Assembly: GCF_009749385.1 (NCBI RefSeq) | Contig: NZ_WBIN01000010.1 | Coordinates: 62,001-126,000 of the forward strand | Direction: 5' to 3' | DNA from: Agromyces allii | GTDB lineage: Bacteria > Actinomycetota > Actinomycetes > Actinomycetales > Microbacteriaceae | Length of the DNA stretch: 64,000 nt | Shown: piece after piece, positions 10,370 through 18,987 of the stretch | Numbering within the stretch: the stretch's first letter is position 1 | Layout of the letters: the number at the start of each line of letters is the position of its first letter | Notes under the pieces: generated by a model | Database searches by the model: none | What the model was told of the DNA's origin: nothing | The model's input: the letters and a program-made list of their open reading frames with translations, nothing else | Translations under genes and position numbers: made by a program

Positions 10370-12181
10370 ATGGAGACGAACCAGACCGCCCCGCCGACCG
10401 ACCCAGTGCCGGAAGGCGTGCAGGGGGACTCCGCGCAGGTCGGACCGTCGGTCGACGAGGCGGTCGGTTCGGCTTCATCAGGTGCCGGCGCGCAGGGCTC
10501 TCGTTCGCAGGGCACCGACGGCCGAACGGATGCCCCGGGCGGGCCGCTCGGCCCGGATGCCGCGGACGCCACCGGCCCCGGCTTCTACGCCTGGCTGCGA
10601 CGACTCGGGCTGCCGCGCCGAGCCGGATGGCTCGGCGGCGTGTGCGCCGGCATCGGCGCGCGCCTCGGCATCGACCCGATCGTCGTGCGCGGCATCGTCG
10701 TCGTGGTCGCGGTGCTCGGCGCCCCGCTCGTGCTGCTCTACGCGATCGCCTGGCTGCTGCTGCCCGACACCGACGGGCGCATCCACCTCGAGCGCCTCAC
10801 GCGCGGCGTCGTCGACCCCGCGATCGTCGGCATCGCCGTCATGGGCGTGCTCGGGTTCATCCCCCTGGTGCAGGGCGGCTGGCTCGGGTGGCAGTGGTGG
10901 ACGGACTGGCCGTACCTCGCCGACCCGATCTTCGGCTTCAACCTCATGGTGCCGTTGCGCATCATCTGGACCCTGCTCCTCGTGGGCGGCGTCGTCGCCC
11001 TCGTCATCTGGCTCGCTCGCCGATCCTCCCAGAACTCCCAGAACCCCCCGACCGGCGGCGCCGGTGCGCGAACGGCTTCCGCAGCCGACGCAGCCTGGTC
11101 GGGGTCCACGTCCGGGGCGGCTGCGAGCGCAGGTGCTGCGAGCGCGGCCGCCGCGACGCACACGGCCCCGGTTCCCCCGACGAGCGGCGACACCCGTTCG
11201 ACGGGTGCGGATGCGGCATCCGCTCAGGTGACGGATGCCGCGTCCGCGACTTCGCCCGACCCCGCCGTCGACCCGACCACCGACGCGGCCGCAGTCTCGA
11301 CGACCGAACCGCCCGTGCCCGCGATGGGCGCCGACGCGGACGCGATCGCCGAATGGCGCCGGCAGCACGAGGCCTGGCGCGTCGCGCACACCGAGTGGAA
11401 GACCGGCCAGGAGCAGGCGGCGCGCGCCGCGAAGGCGCAGGCCGCCGCCGAGAACCGCGAGAAGGCCAGGGCGCTGGCCGGCCAGGCCGACGCGGCCCGC
11501 GCCGCCAGACGCGCGAGCCGACCCCGTGCGAGTGCCGCGTTCGTGTTCACCCTGCTGGGCGTGAGCCTCATCGGCGGAGCGATCGTCGCCCTCTGGGCCC
11601 TCGGCGACGCCGACGTCGCCGCCTACGCGGTGCCCGTCGCCCTCGCGGCCGGAACCCTCGTGCTCGCACTCGGCATGATCATCGCGGCCCTCCGCAGGCG
11701 CCGCAGCGGGGCACTCGCGTTCCTCACGATCACGGCCCTGCTGGCGATGCTCGTCGGGCTCGGCGGGGCGACGTTGGGAGCCCAGGGAACGCTCATCGGT
11801 CCGAACGCGAGCATCTATCTCACCGTCGATTCGCAACGGCTCGTGCAGCCGGTCGGCGATGCGTATGTCACGGTCTTCCCGATCAGCGGCCCGACGCCGC
11901 GCGTCGAACTCGCCCAGACCTACGGAAGCACCTGGATCACGATCGATCCGGACGCCATCCTGCTGCTCGACGCGAGCGACGCCGGACGCATCGACATCGT
12001 GGCCTTCGACGGCGACGGCGGGAGCGCCTCGGGCACCCGCCAGCTCAGCGGCCTCGACCGCGGCGCGCTCCTGCTCGGCGACGGCGCGGCCGCCAGGGAA
12101 TACCTCCCTGGCGAACACGTCGATGCGCGACTCGAGCTCTCGCAGTACAACGGCGACGTCCACATCCAGATCTGGGAATGA
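10370..12181 (+). CDS. PspC-domain membrane protein with extracytoplasmic C-terminal domain
   Basis: 603 residues. A hydrophilic N-terminus (1-65) leads into a PspC domain at about 70-140 (RAGWLGGVCAGIGARLGIDPIVVRGI). Two further helices lie near 150-210, then a long alanine-rich linker (about 215-385) with a charged coiled-coil-like stretch. Four or so helices lie at 390-480, and a C-terminal region of about 120 residues with beta-like composition ends in YNGDVHIQIWE. PspC domains are membrane-anchored partners in phage-shock-type envelope stress responses. Its divergent position next to a PspC kinase suggests the two sense or regulate together. Exact function is not known. Confidence 0.8.
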   Translation: METNQTAPPTDPVPEGVQGDSAQVGPSVDEAVGSASSGAGAQGSRSQGTDGRTDAPGGPLGPDAADATGPGFYAWLRRLGLPRRAGWLGGVCAGIGARLGIDPIVVRGIVVVVAVLGAPLVLLYAIAWLLLPDTDGRIHLERLTRGVVDPAIVGIAVMGVLGFIPLVQGGWLGWQWWTDWPYLADPIFGFNLMVPLRIIWTLLLVGGVVALVIWLARRSSQNSQNPPTGGAGARTASAADAAWSGSTSGAAASAGAASAAAATHTAPVPPTSGDTRSTGADAASAQVTDAASATSPDPAVDPTTDAAAVSTTEPPVPAMGADADAIAEWRRQHEAWRVAHTEWKTGQEQAARAAKAQAAAENREKARALAGQADAARAARRASRPRASAAFVFTLLGVSLIGGAIVALWALGDADVAAYAVPVALAAGTLVLALGMIIAALRRRRSGALAFLTITALLAMLVGLGGATLGAQGTLIGPNASIYLTVDSQRLVQPVGDAYVTVFPISGPTPRVELAQTYGSTWITIDPDAILLLDASDAGRIDIVAFDGDGGSASGTRQLSGLDRGALLLGDGAAAREYLPGEHVDARLELSQYNGDVHIQIWE

Positions 12182-12699
12182 GCGAGAACATGACCGAGAA
12201 CACCTCACGCCCCGGCGCCGAACACCTGGACGACGCCACCGACGTCATCGACACGGATGCCGCGACCGAGGCCTTCGCCACGACGCCGGTGCCCTCCCCG
12301 ACCGCCGCGCCCGTGTCGCCCGCCGCGCCCGCGTCGCCCGCCGTCGAGCCCGCGCTGTTCCTGCCGCCGGCCGACCCCGCGGCATCCGGCGACGAGGTCG
12401 ACTCCGTGTACGCCGCGGCATCCGTCACCGCAGCGAACGAGCCCGCGCCGAAGCCGACCGTGCGCTGGGGCGCGCTCGTGTGGGCGCTGATCTTCGGCGG
12501 CTCGGCCGCGCTGACGCTGTGGATCCTCGTGGACCCGGCACGGCGCCTTGCCGCCGACGCGTGGATCACGGGCCTGAACCCGCTCGCCGCCTCGCTCTAC
12601 GCCCTCATCGCCGTCGGCGTGGTCGTGGCGATGTTCGGCATCGTCGGCCTCATCCGCCGCGGCGAGCGCGCCCGCCGCACCCCCGCGTCGGCTCGGTAG
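12178..12699 (+). CDS. Small two-helix membrane protein of unknown function
   Basis: 173 residues, overlapping the stop of the PspC gene as ATGA, so translation is coupled. Residues 1-95 are acidic and rich in Ala, Pro and Thr, probably disordered. Two membrane helices follow (VWALIFGGSAALTLWIL near 100-118; SLYALIAVGVVVAMFGIVGLI near 138-158), and it ends in a basic tail. I do not recognise a family. Position and coupling indicate it works with the PspC protein. Confidence 0.75.
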   Translation: MSENMTENTSRPGAEHLDDATDVIDTDAATEAFATTPVPSPTAAPVSPAAPASPAVEPALFLPPADPAASGDEVDSVYAAASVTAANEPAPKPTVRWGALVWALIFGGSAALTLWILVDPARRLAADAWITGLNPLAASLYALIAVGVVVAMFGIVGLIRRGERARRTPASAR

Positions 12700-12720
12700 C
12701 ACCCGCCGGTCGAAGACTCC

Positions 12721-12816
12721 GCCGGTCGAGTAGCGACGAAGGAGCGTATCGAGACCAGTGACGCCGCACGATCGGCCGCTGGTCTCGATACGACGCTGCG
12801 CGCCTACTCGACCGGC
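12721..12816. repeat. Long inverted repeat between convergent genes
   Basis: A 38-nt arm at 12721-12758 (beginning GCCGGTCGAGTAGCGACGAA) is matched by an inverted 38-nt arm at 12779-12816 containing CTGGTCTCGATACGACGCTG, with a short central region. The outermost and innermost 10-12 bases pair perfectly. A further single arm lies at 23500-23539. This looks like a dispersed, REP-like palindromic element, placed between convergent genes where it may also terminate transcription. Confidence 0.75.
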
Positions 12817-12822
12817 GAACAG

Positions 12823-14082
12823 TCAGAGCGAGAGCCCGACCACCACGGGCTCGGGGTGCAGCAGGATGCCGAACTCGGCCTGCACGCGGCTCTGCACGAA
12901 GCGCGCGAGCTGCGCGACCTCCTCGGCCGACGCTCCCCCGCGATTCGTGAGCGCAAGCGTGTGCTTCGACGAGATCGCAGCCCGCGACCCGGGCAGGGCG
13001 AATCCGCGACCGATGCCGGAGCGCTCGATCAGCCACGCGGCCGACAGCTTCACGGCCGGTTCGGCGGCCGCGGCATCCGTCGCCTGATCGGATGCCTCGA
13101 GCGAGGCCTGATGCGCGAGGAACTGGTCGAGCGGCGACTCCTCGAGCGGGTTGTCGAGCGGCACGACCTCGTCGGCCGGCTCGGGTTCGACGTACCAGCG
13201 CGGCGCATCGCCCGGCAGCGCCCGCGCGACGTGCTCGCCGACGATCGGGTTCGTGAAGAACGACCCCGCGCTGACCGAGTCCTGGTCGTCGGGGTCGAGC
13301 ACCATGCCCTTCGAGGCGCGCAGGGCGAGCACGCTCTCGCGCACGCGGGCGATCGGAACCCGGTCGCCGAGATCGACGTGCAGGGCGCCGGCCAGCTGCG
13401 CATAGGCGATGGGCTGGCCGAGCGCCTCGCCGAGCACGGCGAGCTCGACGGCCGTGTCGTGCAGCGCGAGCTCGACCGACACGACGATGCCCGCGAGCCC
13501 CTGCTTCAGCACGGACGTGCGGTAGCCGAGGTCGAGCTCGTCGGCCGTCATGCGGCGCGGGGTCGAAGCCCCTTCGTCGAGGAACTCGATCGCGACGAGC
13601 GTCGACTCGAGCTCCTGACCGTAGGCGCCGATGTTCTGCACGGGGGCGGCGCCGACGCATCCGGGGATGCCCGAGAGCGCCTCGATGCCCGAGTAGCCGC
13701 GCGCGACGGTCCATGCGACGAGGTCGTCCCAGACCTCGCCGGCCTGCACGCGGATGCGGACGGTCGCCGGAACGGACTCGTCATCGGCCCGAGCGCTGCC
13801 CGCGGCATCCGGAAGCACCTCGATGCCCTTCGTCGCGATGCGGATGACCGTGCCGTCGAAGCCCTCGTCGCCGACGAGGAGATTCGAGCCGCCGCCGAGG
13901 GCGATCCAGGGCTCGCCGTCGCTCCATGCGGCGTCGGCGGCGTCGACGAGGTCGCGCTGCGTCGTCACCGTCACGAGACGGCGGATCGGCCCGCCGACGC
14001 GCAGCGTGGTGAGCTCGGCGAACGTCGGTTCGGTCGGTCCGGTGGGTGCCGGGTTGGTGGATGCCACGTCGTCGGATGCCAC
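12823..14082 (-). CDS. murB: UDP-N-acetylmuramate dehydrogenase
   Basis: FAD enzyme reducing UDP-GlcNAc-enolpyruvate with NADPH to UDP-MurNAc, the second committed step of peptidoglycan synthesis, in the cytosol. 419 residues from a GTG at 14082. FAELTTLRVGGP opens the FAD domain, GCVGAAPVQNIGAYGQELE is the glycine-rich FAD motif, and SAGSFFTNPIV carries the catalytic serine. The length exceeds the E. coli enzyme (about 340) through a C-terminal insertion rich in Asp and Ala, usual in actinobacteria. The GTG follows the upstream dehydratase stop by one base, arguing for this start and for coupling. The adjacent HadA/HadB-like pair is a recurring actinobacterial neighbourhood. Confidence 0.93.
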   Translation of the reverse strand: MASDDVASTNPAPTGPTEPTFAELTTLRVGGPIRRLVTVTTQRDLVDAADAAWSDGEPWIALGGGSNLLVGDEGFDGTVIRIATKGIEVLPDAAGSARADDESVPATVRIRVQAGEVWDDLVAWTVARGYSGIEALSGIPGCVGAAPVQNIGAYGQELESTLVAIEFLDEGASTPRRMTADELDLGYRTSVLKQGLAGIVVSVELALHDTAVELAVLGEALGQPIAYAQLAGALHVDLGDRVPIARVRESVLALRASKGMVLDPDDQDSVSAGSFFTNPIVGEHVARALPGDAPRWYVEPEPADEVVPLDNPLEESPLDQFLAHQASLEASDQATDAAAAEPAVKLSAAWLIERSGIGRGFALPGSRAAISSKHTLALTNRGGASAEEVAQLARFVQSRVQAEFGILLHPEPVVVGLSL

Positions 14083-14083
14083 G

Positions 14084-14521
14084 TCAGCCGAGGACGACGC
14101 GGACCTGCGCCTTGCCGAGCACGGTCGCGCCGTCGAACGACACCGTGAGGTCGATGCGGGCGGCACGCGCCTCCGCGTCGAGCTGGCCGACCTTGGCGGT
14201 CACGGTCACGGTCGCGCCGAACGACGGGTCGACGACCACGGGCCGCGTGAAGCGCACCTGGTAGTCGAGCACCCGGCCGGGGTCGCCCGCCCAGCCGACG
14301 ACGGGCTGCACCGCGAAGCCCATGGTGAGCATGCCGTGCGCGAGCACGCCGGGCAGGCCGACGGTGGCGGCGACGTCGTCGCGGTAGTGAATCGGGTTGA
14401 AGTCGCCGGAGGCGCCGGCGTAGCGCACGAGCGAGTCGCGGGTCAGCGCGAACTCCTGTTCGGCCACGACGTCGCCCACGGCGAGCTCCTCGAACACGGG
14501 GGTCTGCTGCACGGCGGCCAT
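14084..14521 (-). CDS. MaoC-like hotdog dehydratase (HadB-type subunit)
   Basis: 145 residues with a single hotdog fold. The hydratase motif GDFNPIHYRDDVAATVGLPGVLAHGM, with Asp and His of the active site, lies at about residues 40-65. Such proteins pair with a FAS1-type partner to dehydrate or hydrate (3R)-hydroxyacyl-ACP or -CoA. The partner is encoded immediately upstream, with stop and start sharing one base (TGATG). In mycobacteria the equivalent HadAB works in FAS-II chain elongation. Here the substrate could be an ordinary fatty acyl chain. Confidence 0.88.
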   Translation of the reverse strand: MAAVQQTPVFEELAVGDVVAEQEFALTRDSLVRYAGASGDFNPIHYRDDVAATVGLPGVLAHGMLTMGFAVQPVVGWAGDPGRVLDYQVRFTRPVVVDPSFGATVTVTAKVGQLDAEARAARIDLTVSFDGATVLGKAQVRVVLG

Positions 14522-14973
14522 CACTCCTCACCTCGGACCACGAGGGTCGAGATCGCGGTCACGACGTGCTCGCCCGCGGCATCGGTCACGTTCGTCTCGG
14601 CCGTCACCATCGAGTGCGGGCCGAGCGTCTTGACGCTCGACACCGTGAGCGTCGCGGTGAGCAGGTCGCCCGCGACGATCGGACGGGTCGACGTGAAGCG
14701 CTGGTCGCCGTGCACGACGCGGCTGAAGTCGATGCCGGCGTCGGGCTCGGAGAGCAGCTGCGCGAGCGTGTGCTCCTGCACGACGACCGCGAAGGTGGGC
14801 GGCGCGACGACGTCGGCGTAGCCCGCGGCCTGGGCCGCAGCGGGGTCGAGGTTGATCGGATGCGTCGCGAACACGGCGCGCGCGAACTCGCGCACCTTCT
14901 CGCGACCGACGAGGTACGGCTCGGCCGGCGGGAAGACCCGCCCCTGCAGCTCGGGGTTCACTGGCACCCGCAC
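14521..14973 (-). CDS. FAS1-type dehydratase (HadA-type subunit)
   Basis: About 150 residues; N-terminal dehydratase-type hotdog protein. Conserved features include THPINLDPAAAQAAGYADVVAPPTFAVV and the later VVHGDQRFTSTRPIVAGDLL, as in HadA/HadC. It probably forms the non-catalytic, substrate-binding half of a heterodimer with the MaoC-like protein downstream. The start is a GTG; GTG codons at 14973, 14967 and 14961 are all possible. First gene of a had-had-murB operon. Confidence 0.85.
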   Translation of the reverse strand: MRVPVNPELQGRVFPPAEPYLVGREKVREFARAVFATHPINLDPAAAQAAGYADVVAPPTFAVVVQEHTLAQLLSEPDAGIDFSRVVHGDQRFTSTRPIVAGDLLTATLTVSSVKTLGPHSMVTAETNVTDAAGEHVVTAISTLVVRGEE

Positions 14974-15130
14974 AGTCTATTCGGCGAGCGGATGCCGCGG
15001 CCGGGCGTCCCTGCGCCTGCTTCGCGTTGCAAGGGGCCGCCGAGCTGCCACAACCTGTCGTATCGGACCCACCCGAGGCGGCAGGTTCCGTCATCTGGAT
15101 CGGGTGCGGAGCAGAGAGGCGGCGCCCGCG

Positions 15131-16600
15131 TCAGATGGCGAGCCAGCCCGCCGAGAGGCCGACGACGGCGACGACGGCGCCCATGAAGGCGACGGCCAGC
15201 ACGAGGACGTCCCAGCGCGAGGCGATGAGCGGGCGCCCGTTCTCGCGGCGGGCCAGGAAGTAGAGCAGGGTCGCGGGCGCCTGCACGATAAGGGAGATGA
15301 GCAGCAGCTCGAGCCCGGCACCGAGCAGGAGGAAGATCACGTAGCCGGTGGCGACCGCCCCGATCACGAGCTCGCGGGTGCGCGAGCGGCGCGCCGCGGC
15401 ATCCGGCCCGTAGCCGTCGCGGCGGATCGCGATCTTCAGGAGGTAGCCGGCCGCGAACAGGAGCGGCACGAGGGCGAGCGCGCTGGTGAGGTCGAGGGCG
15501 AAGCCGAACACGTCCTCGGAGAAGTAGGCGACGACGAGCACGAGCTGGGCGAAGATCGTCGAGCCGAGCAGGGCGACGGTGGGCACGTCGCGCGGGCTCA
15601 TGGTCGCGAAGACGCGCGGGAAGTCGCCGTCGCGAGCGGCGGTGAAGACGACCTCGGCGGCCATGAGGGTCCACGCGAGGTAGGCGCCCAGCACGGCGAC
15701 GATGAGCGCGATGCTCACGAGCACGGCGCCCCACTCGCCGACGGCGGCCTCGAGCACGCCCGCCATCGAGGGTTCGTGCAGCGCCGCGATCTCGTCGGCC
15801 GGCAGCACGCCGTACGACACGATCGTGACCGACGCGAAGACCGCGAGCACCGAGAGGAAGCCGAGCACGGTGGCCCTGCCGACATCCGCCCGCCGTCGTG
15901 CATGCCGCGAGTAGACGCTCGCGCCCTCGACGCCGAGGAACGCGAAGACCGTGACGAGCATGGTGCCGCGCACCTGGTCGAAGAGCGGGCCCGCATCGAC
16001 GCCGCCGAGCAGGTTCGCGGCGAACACCTCTGGGTCGAGCACGGTCAGCGAGATGACGATGAACACGACGATCGGCACGAGCTTCGCGACCGTCACGATG
16101 CGGTTCACGGCCGCCGCCTCGCGCACCCCGCGGCGCACGAGCAGGAACGTCACCCAGAGCCCGGCGGTCGCGCCGAGCATCGCGATGACGGTGTCGCCGT
16201 CGCCGAGCGCGGGGATCCACGCCCCGAGCGTCGACATGATGAGCACCCAGTACGTCACGTTGCCGACGCACGCGCTCGCCCAGTAGCCGAACGCCGAGAA
16301 GAAGCCGAGCAGGTCGCCGAAGCCCGTCTTCGCATAAGAGTAGACGCCCGCGTCGAGGTGCGGCTTGCGGTTCGCGAGCGCCTGGAACGTGAAGGCGAGC
16401 ATGAGCATGCCGGCGCCGGCGATCGTCCATGCGATGAGGGCGCCGACGACGCCCGTGTTCGCGGCGAACTGGCCCGGCAGCGAGAACACGCCCGCGCCGA
16501 CCATCGAGCCGACCACGACCGCGGTGAGGCTTCCGGTGCCGAGGTGCACGGTGGGCGGCTGCCCCGACGATGGTGCAGCCGTCGGTCGCGTGGTCGACAT
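15131..16600 (-). CDS. APC-family basic amino acid antiporter
   Basis: 489 residues, about 12 membrane helices. SMVGAGVFSLPGQFAANTG in helix 1 is the substrate-binding GAGVF motif of the arginine:ornithine / polyamine antiporter (APA) group, and the second helix has AGAGMLMLAFTFQ. It should exchange a cationic or related amino acid for its decarboxylated or deiminated product across the cytoplasmic membrane. No decarboxylase or deiminase gene lies beside it, so the substrate is unsettled. It has its own upstream region, containing an 11-bp tandem repeat, and is separated by 200 bp from a TetR gene in the same direction. Confidence 0.87.
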   Translation of the reverse strand: MSTTRPTAAPSSGQPPTVHLGTGSLTAVVVGSMVGAGVFSLPGQFAANTGVVGALIAWTIAGAGMLMLAFTFQALANRKPHLDAGVYSYAKTGFGDLLGFFSAFGYWASACVGNVTYWVLIMSTLGAWIPALGDGDTVIAMLGATAGLWVTFLLVRRGVREAAAVNRIVTVAKLVPIVVFIVISLTVLDPEVFAANLLGGVDAGPLFDQVRGTMLVTVFAFLGVEGASVYSRHARRRADVGRATVLGFLSVLAVFASVTIVSYGVLPADEIAALHEPSMAGVLEAAVGEWGAVLVSIALIVAVLGAYLAWTLMAAEVVFTAARDGDFPRVFATMSPRDVPTVALLGSTIFAQLVLVVAYFSEDVFGFALDLTSALALVPLLFAAGYLLKIAIRRDGYGPDAAARRSRTRELVIGAVATGYVIFLLLGAGLELLLISLIVQAPATLLYFLARRENGRPLIASRWDVLVLAVAFMGAVVAVVGLSAGWLAI

Positions 16601-16661
16601 GGCTCCCCCGATCGCCGTCTCCTGTGCCGACGGTACACCGTGGCGGCGCGGCCGGGTGAGG

Positions 16662-16707
16662 GTGCGCCGGGGGTGCGCCGCGGACGCGCCGCGGACGCGC
16701 CGCGGAC
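16662..16707. repeat. 11-bp tandem repeat upstream of the antiporter
   Basis: GCGCCGCGGAC is repeated perfectly three times at 16675-16685, 16686-16696 and 16697-16707. One or two degraded units (GTGCGCCGGGG) precede it from 16662. The period equals one helical turn, so identical faces would be presented. It lies 60-100 bp upstream of the antiporter start. Confidence 0.75.
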
Positions 16708-16802
16708 GCGAACGGTCGTCATTCGGCCGTCGAGGCGACCATCTGCGTCCGCGCAGGAGCGCATGGGCGGGCGGATGCCTCGGGCGGCCGTTCGTGTGCC
16801 GG

Positions 16803-17420
16803 TCAGGCGAGGAGGCGGGCGAGGCGCCCGCGCAGCGAGTCGATGAGGAACTCGAGGCCGAGCTCGAACGCCCGGTCGGAGCGTTCCTCGCCGTGCGGCG
16901 CGTCGTCGAGCAGGCGGCCGAGGTTCTCGGTCTCGCCCTCGGGCTGCCAGACGTCGTGGGGCGAGGCGAGGTCGAGGCCCATGCCGATCGCGTAGGCGTC
17001 GAGGATCGCGATGACGCCGAGCACCTCGTCGTCGGGGAAGCCGGCGGCGAGCAGGGTCGTCGCCAGCCGGTCGTAGCTGCCGATGACGTACGGGTCGGTG
17101 ATGGTCTTGCCCACGATGAGGGGAACGAGGTTCGGGTGGGCCGCGTACATGCGGCGCTGCGCCCGCAGGGTCTCGGCGACGACCTCGTGCCATTCGCCCT
17201 CCGCGGCCTGCGCTCCGGCGTTCGCCTCGCGCGAGAATCGCCCGCGCATGAGCTCGATGATGCCGTCGCGCCCGTCGACGTGGTTGTAGAGCGACGAGGG
17301 CGTGACGCCGAGGCGGCGGGCGAGGGCGTTGACCCCGAACGGCTGGCCCGAGTCGACGAGTTCGAGTGCGGCATCCGCGATGCGATCGACCGAGAGCAGG
17401 GGCACCTTGGGCCTGGCCAT
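16803..17420 (-). CDS. TetR-family repressor, divergent from MFS/amidohydrolase cassette
   Basis: 205 residues. The HTH at about residues 15-50 reads FGVNALARRLGVTPSSLYNHVDGRDGIIEL, and the C-terminal domain resembles the TetR_C tetracycline-repressor class. GGAGGAGG five bases before ATG 17420 decides the start over an in-frame ATG at 17435. The gene is divergent from the MFS transporter at 17662. The intergenic region contains an imperfect palindrome at 17567-17589, the likely operator. It probably senses the compound carried or hydrolysed by the divergent genes. Confidence 0.9.
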   Translation of the reverse strand: MARPKVPLLSVDRIADAALELVDSGQPFGVNALARRLGVTPSSLYNHVDGRDGIIELMRGRFSREANAGAQAAEGEWHEVVAETLRAQRRMYAAHPNLVPLIVGKTITDPYVIGSYDRLATTLLAAGFPDDEVLGVIAILDAYAIGMGLDLASPHDVWQPEGETENLGRLLDDAPHGEERSDRAFELGLEFLIDSLRGRLARLLA

Positions 17421-17566
17421 GTACGCCTCCTCCATCGGATGTCGTGGGTGTCGGATGTCGCGGCCTGTCGGATGTCGCGGGCTCGACGGCCCGGGTCACG
17501 GCATGCCGGTGCCGAATGTCCCGGATCAGGGTAACCCTCTTCCCGGATGCGACCTCGATATGCATA

Positions 17567-17589
17567 ATAAACGAACACCATTCGCTTAT
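17567..17589. promoter_or_regulatory. Probable TetR operator upstream of the MFS gene
   Basis: ATAAACGAA at 17567-17575 and TTCGCTTAT at 17581-17589 form a 9-bp inverted repeat with one mismatch around a 5-bp spacer. It is the only AT-rich palindrome in the divergent region and overlaps an AT-rich CATAAT-like -10 at 17563-17568. Assignment to the adjacent TetR is inference. Confidence 0.6.
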
Positions 17590-17661
17590 GGCGTCGCGAC
17601 ACCCCTGCCGACGCCTCCCCCATCCGGCACGACGGAGTGCCCACCCCCACGGAGAATGCAC

Positions 17662-18987
17662 ATGACCGACCTCGACCACGGCATCGACCAGGGCGCGCGA
17701 GTGCCCCTGCGCCTGCCCACCGCGACCGCGACCTTCACCATCGGCATCGCCGGCTACCTCGGCGTCAACCTGTCGCCGTACATGATCACGGCCCTCCAGA
17801 GCGCCCTCGGCACCGATGTGCTCACGGCCAGCTGGATCGTGACGGGCGCCCTGCTCGCCACCGCGATCACGGGCCTCGCGATCGCCCCGCTCTGCGCCGG
17901 GCCCCGCCGCCTGCTCGTGGCCCGCGTCGGCCTCGTGCTCGCGATCCTCGGCTTCGGCGCGGCCGCCCTCATCGCCGTTCCGGGCGTGGTGGTCGCCGGC
18001 CTGCTGCTCGGCGGGGTCGGCGCCGGTGGCGCCGTGGCCGCCTCGGGCGCCGCGATCGCCGCGTTCACGAACCCCGACCGCGTCGCGGGCTTCAACGGCC
18101 TCGCGAACCGCGCGATCGTCACCGTGATCCTCGCCGTCATCCCGCTGATCGGCCTCGCCCCGATCGACGTGTTCGGCGCGCTCGCCCTCTTCTCCGCGGT
18201 CTCGCTCCTCGTGAGCGGCTGGCTCCCGGCCGCTCCCGTGCTCGCGCCGCAGGCCGGAGCGGCCGTCGCCGAGGCCATGCCCGTCGAGGTGCCCGAGACC
18301 TCGGCCATTCCGGCGATCAAGGCCCGCGCCGCGGCATCCGCCCGTCCGACCCGCCTCGCGACCATCGCCGGCTTCGTGCTGCTCGCGACCTTCGCGCTCT
18401 GGGCCGTGAGCGAGGACTCGCTCTGGGCCATGGCCGGCGTCATGGGCGCCGAGCAGGCCGCACTCACCCCCGAGGGCCTCGGCCTCGCGCTCAGCGGTGC
18501 GACCGCCGGCGGCCTGGTCGGCTCGATCCTGCTCATGATCATCGGCAACCGCCTCGGCCGCGCCGTGCCGCTCGTCGTGCTGCTCGTGCTCGGCGGCGTG
18601 CTGAAGATCGTCGAGGGCTTCGTCGCCGACCCGACCATGTTCATCGTCGTCTTCATCGCGTGGAACACCATCTACGCCATCGCCTTCATGTACTTCGTCT
18701 CGACCTCGGCCGCGCTCGACGTCGAGGGCCGCTGGTCGGGCCCGCTGCTCGCCGTCTACCTCGTGGGCTCGGCGCTCACGCCGGTCATCGGCGCCGCGCT
18801 CGTCGAGGTCTTCGGATTCCAGGGCTTCACGGTCGTGCTCGGCATCGCGAGCTTCGTGCTCGCCGTGCCCGCCGCGTTCGCCGCGCACGTGTCGACGCTG
18901 CACGAGAAGGCCGAGCGGGCGGGTGCCGCCCTCGCCGCCTCGACCGCGACGGCCGCCGCGACCGACGCCGACGAGGTGCTCGCATGA
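17662..18987 (+). CDS. MFS transporter coupled to an amidohydrolase
   Basis: 441 residues with about 12 membrane helices. The first helix begins ATATFTIGIAGYLGVNLSPYMITALQ, followed by an N-domain rich in Gly, Ala and Val. Classical motif A is weak, so subfamily is unclear. An upstream ATG at 17656 is in frame, but GGAG seven bases before 17662 favours the latter. The stop overlaps the amidohydrolase start as ATGA, so transporter and hydrolase are made together. That suggests uptake of the hydrolase substrate or release of its product. Confidence 0.85.
   Translation: MTDLDHGIDQGARVPLRLPTATATFTIGIAGYLGVNLSPYMITALQSALGTDVLTASWIVTGALLATAITGLAIAPLCAGPRRLLVARVGLVLAILGFGAAALIAVPGVVVAGLLLGGVGAGGAVAASGAAIAAFTNPDRVAGFNGLANRAIVTVILAVIPLIGLAPIDVFGALALFSAVSLLVSGWLPAAPVLAPQAGAAVAEAMPVEVPETSAIPAIKARAAASARPTRLATIAGFVLLATFALWAVSEDSLWAMAGVMGAEQAALTPEGLGLALSGATAGGLVGSILLMIIGNRLGRAVPLVVLLVLGGVLKIVEGFVADPTMFIVVFIAWNTIYAIAFMYFVSTSAALDVEGRWSGPLLAVYLVGSALTPVIGAALVEVFGFQGFTVVLGIASFVLAVPAAFAAHVSTLHEKAERAGAALAASTATAAATDADEVLA

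Noticed and set aside
12721-12816. Insertion sequence with terminal inverted repeats
   Set aside because: The interval between arms is about 20 bases and holds no transposase, so it cannot be an IS; a palindromic repeat fits.
14974-15130. AACCTG/CAGGTT inverted repeat as terminator of the antiporter gene
   Set aside because: Six-base arms with a 24-nt loop are too weak to support a call.
17435-17477. Three TCGGATGTCG direct repeats as TetR operator
   Set aside because: They are 16-17 bp apart without symmetry, and the GGATGTC word is common throughout the window. The palindrome at 17567-17589 is a better operator.
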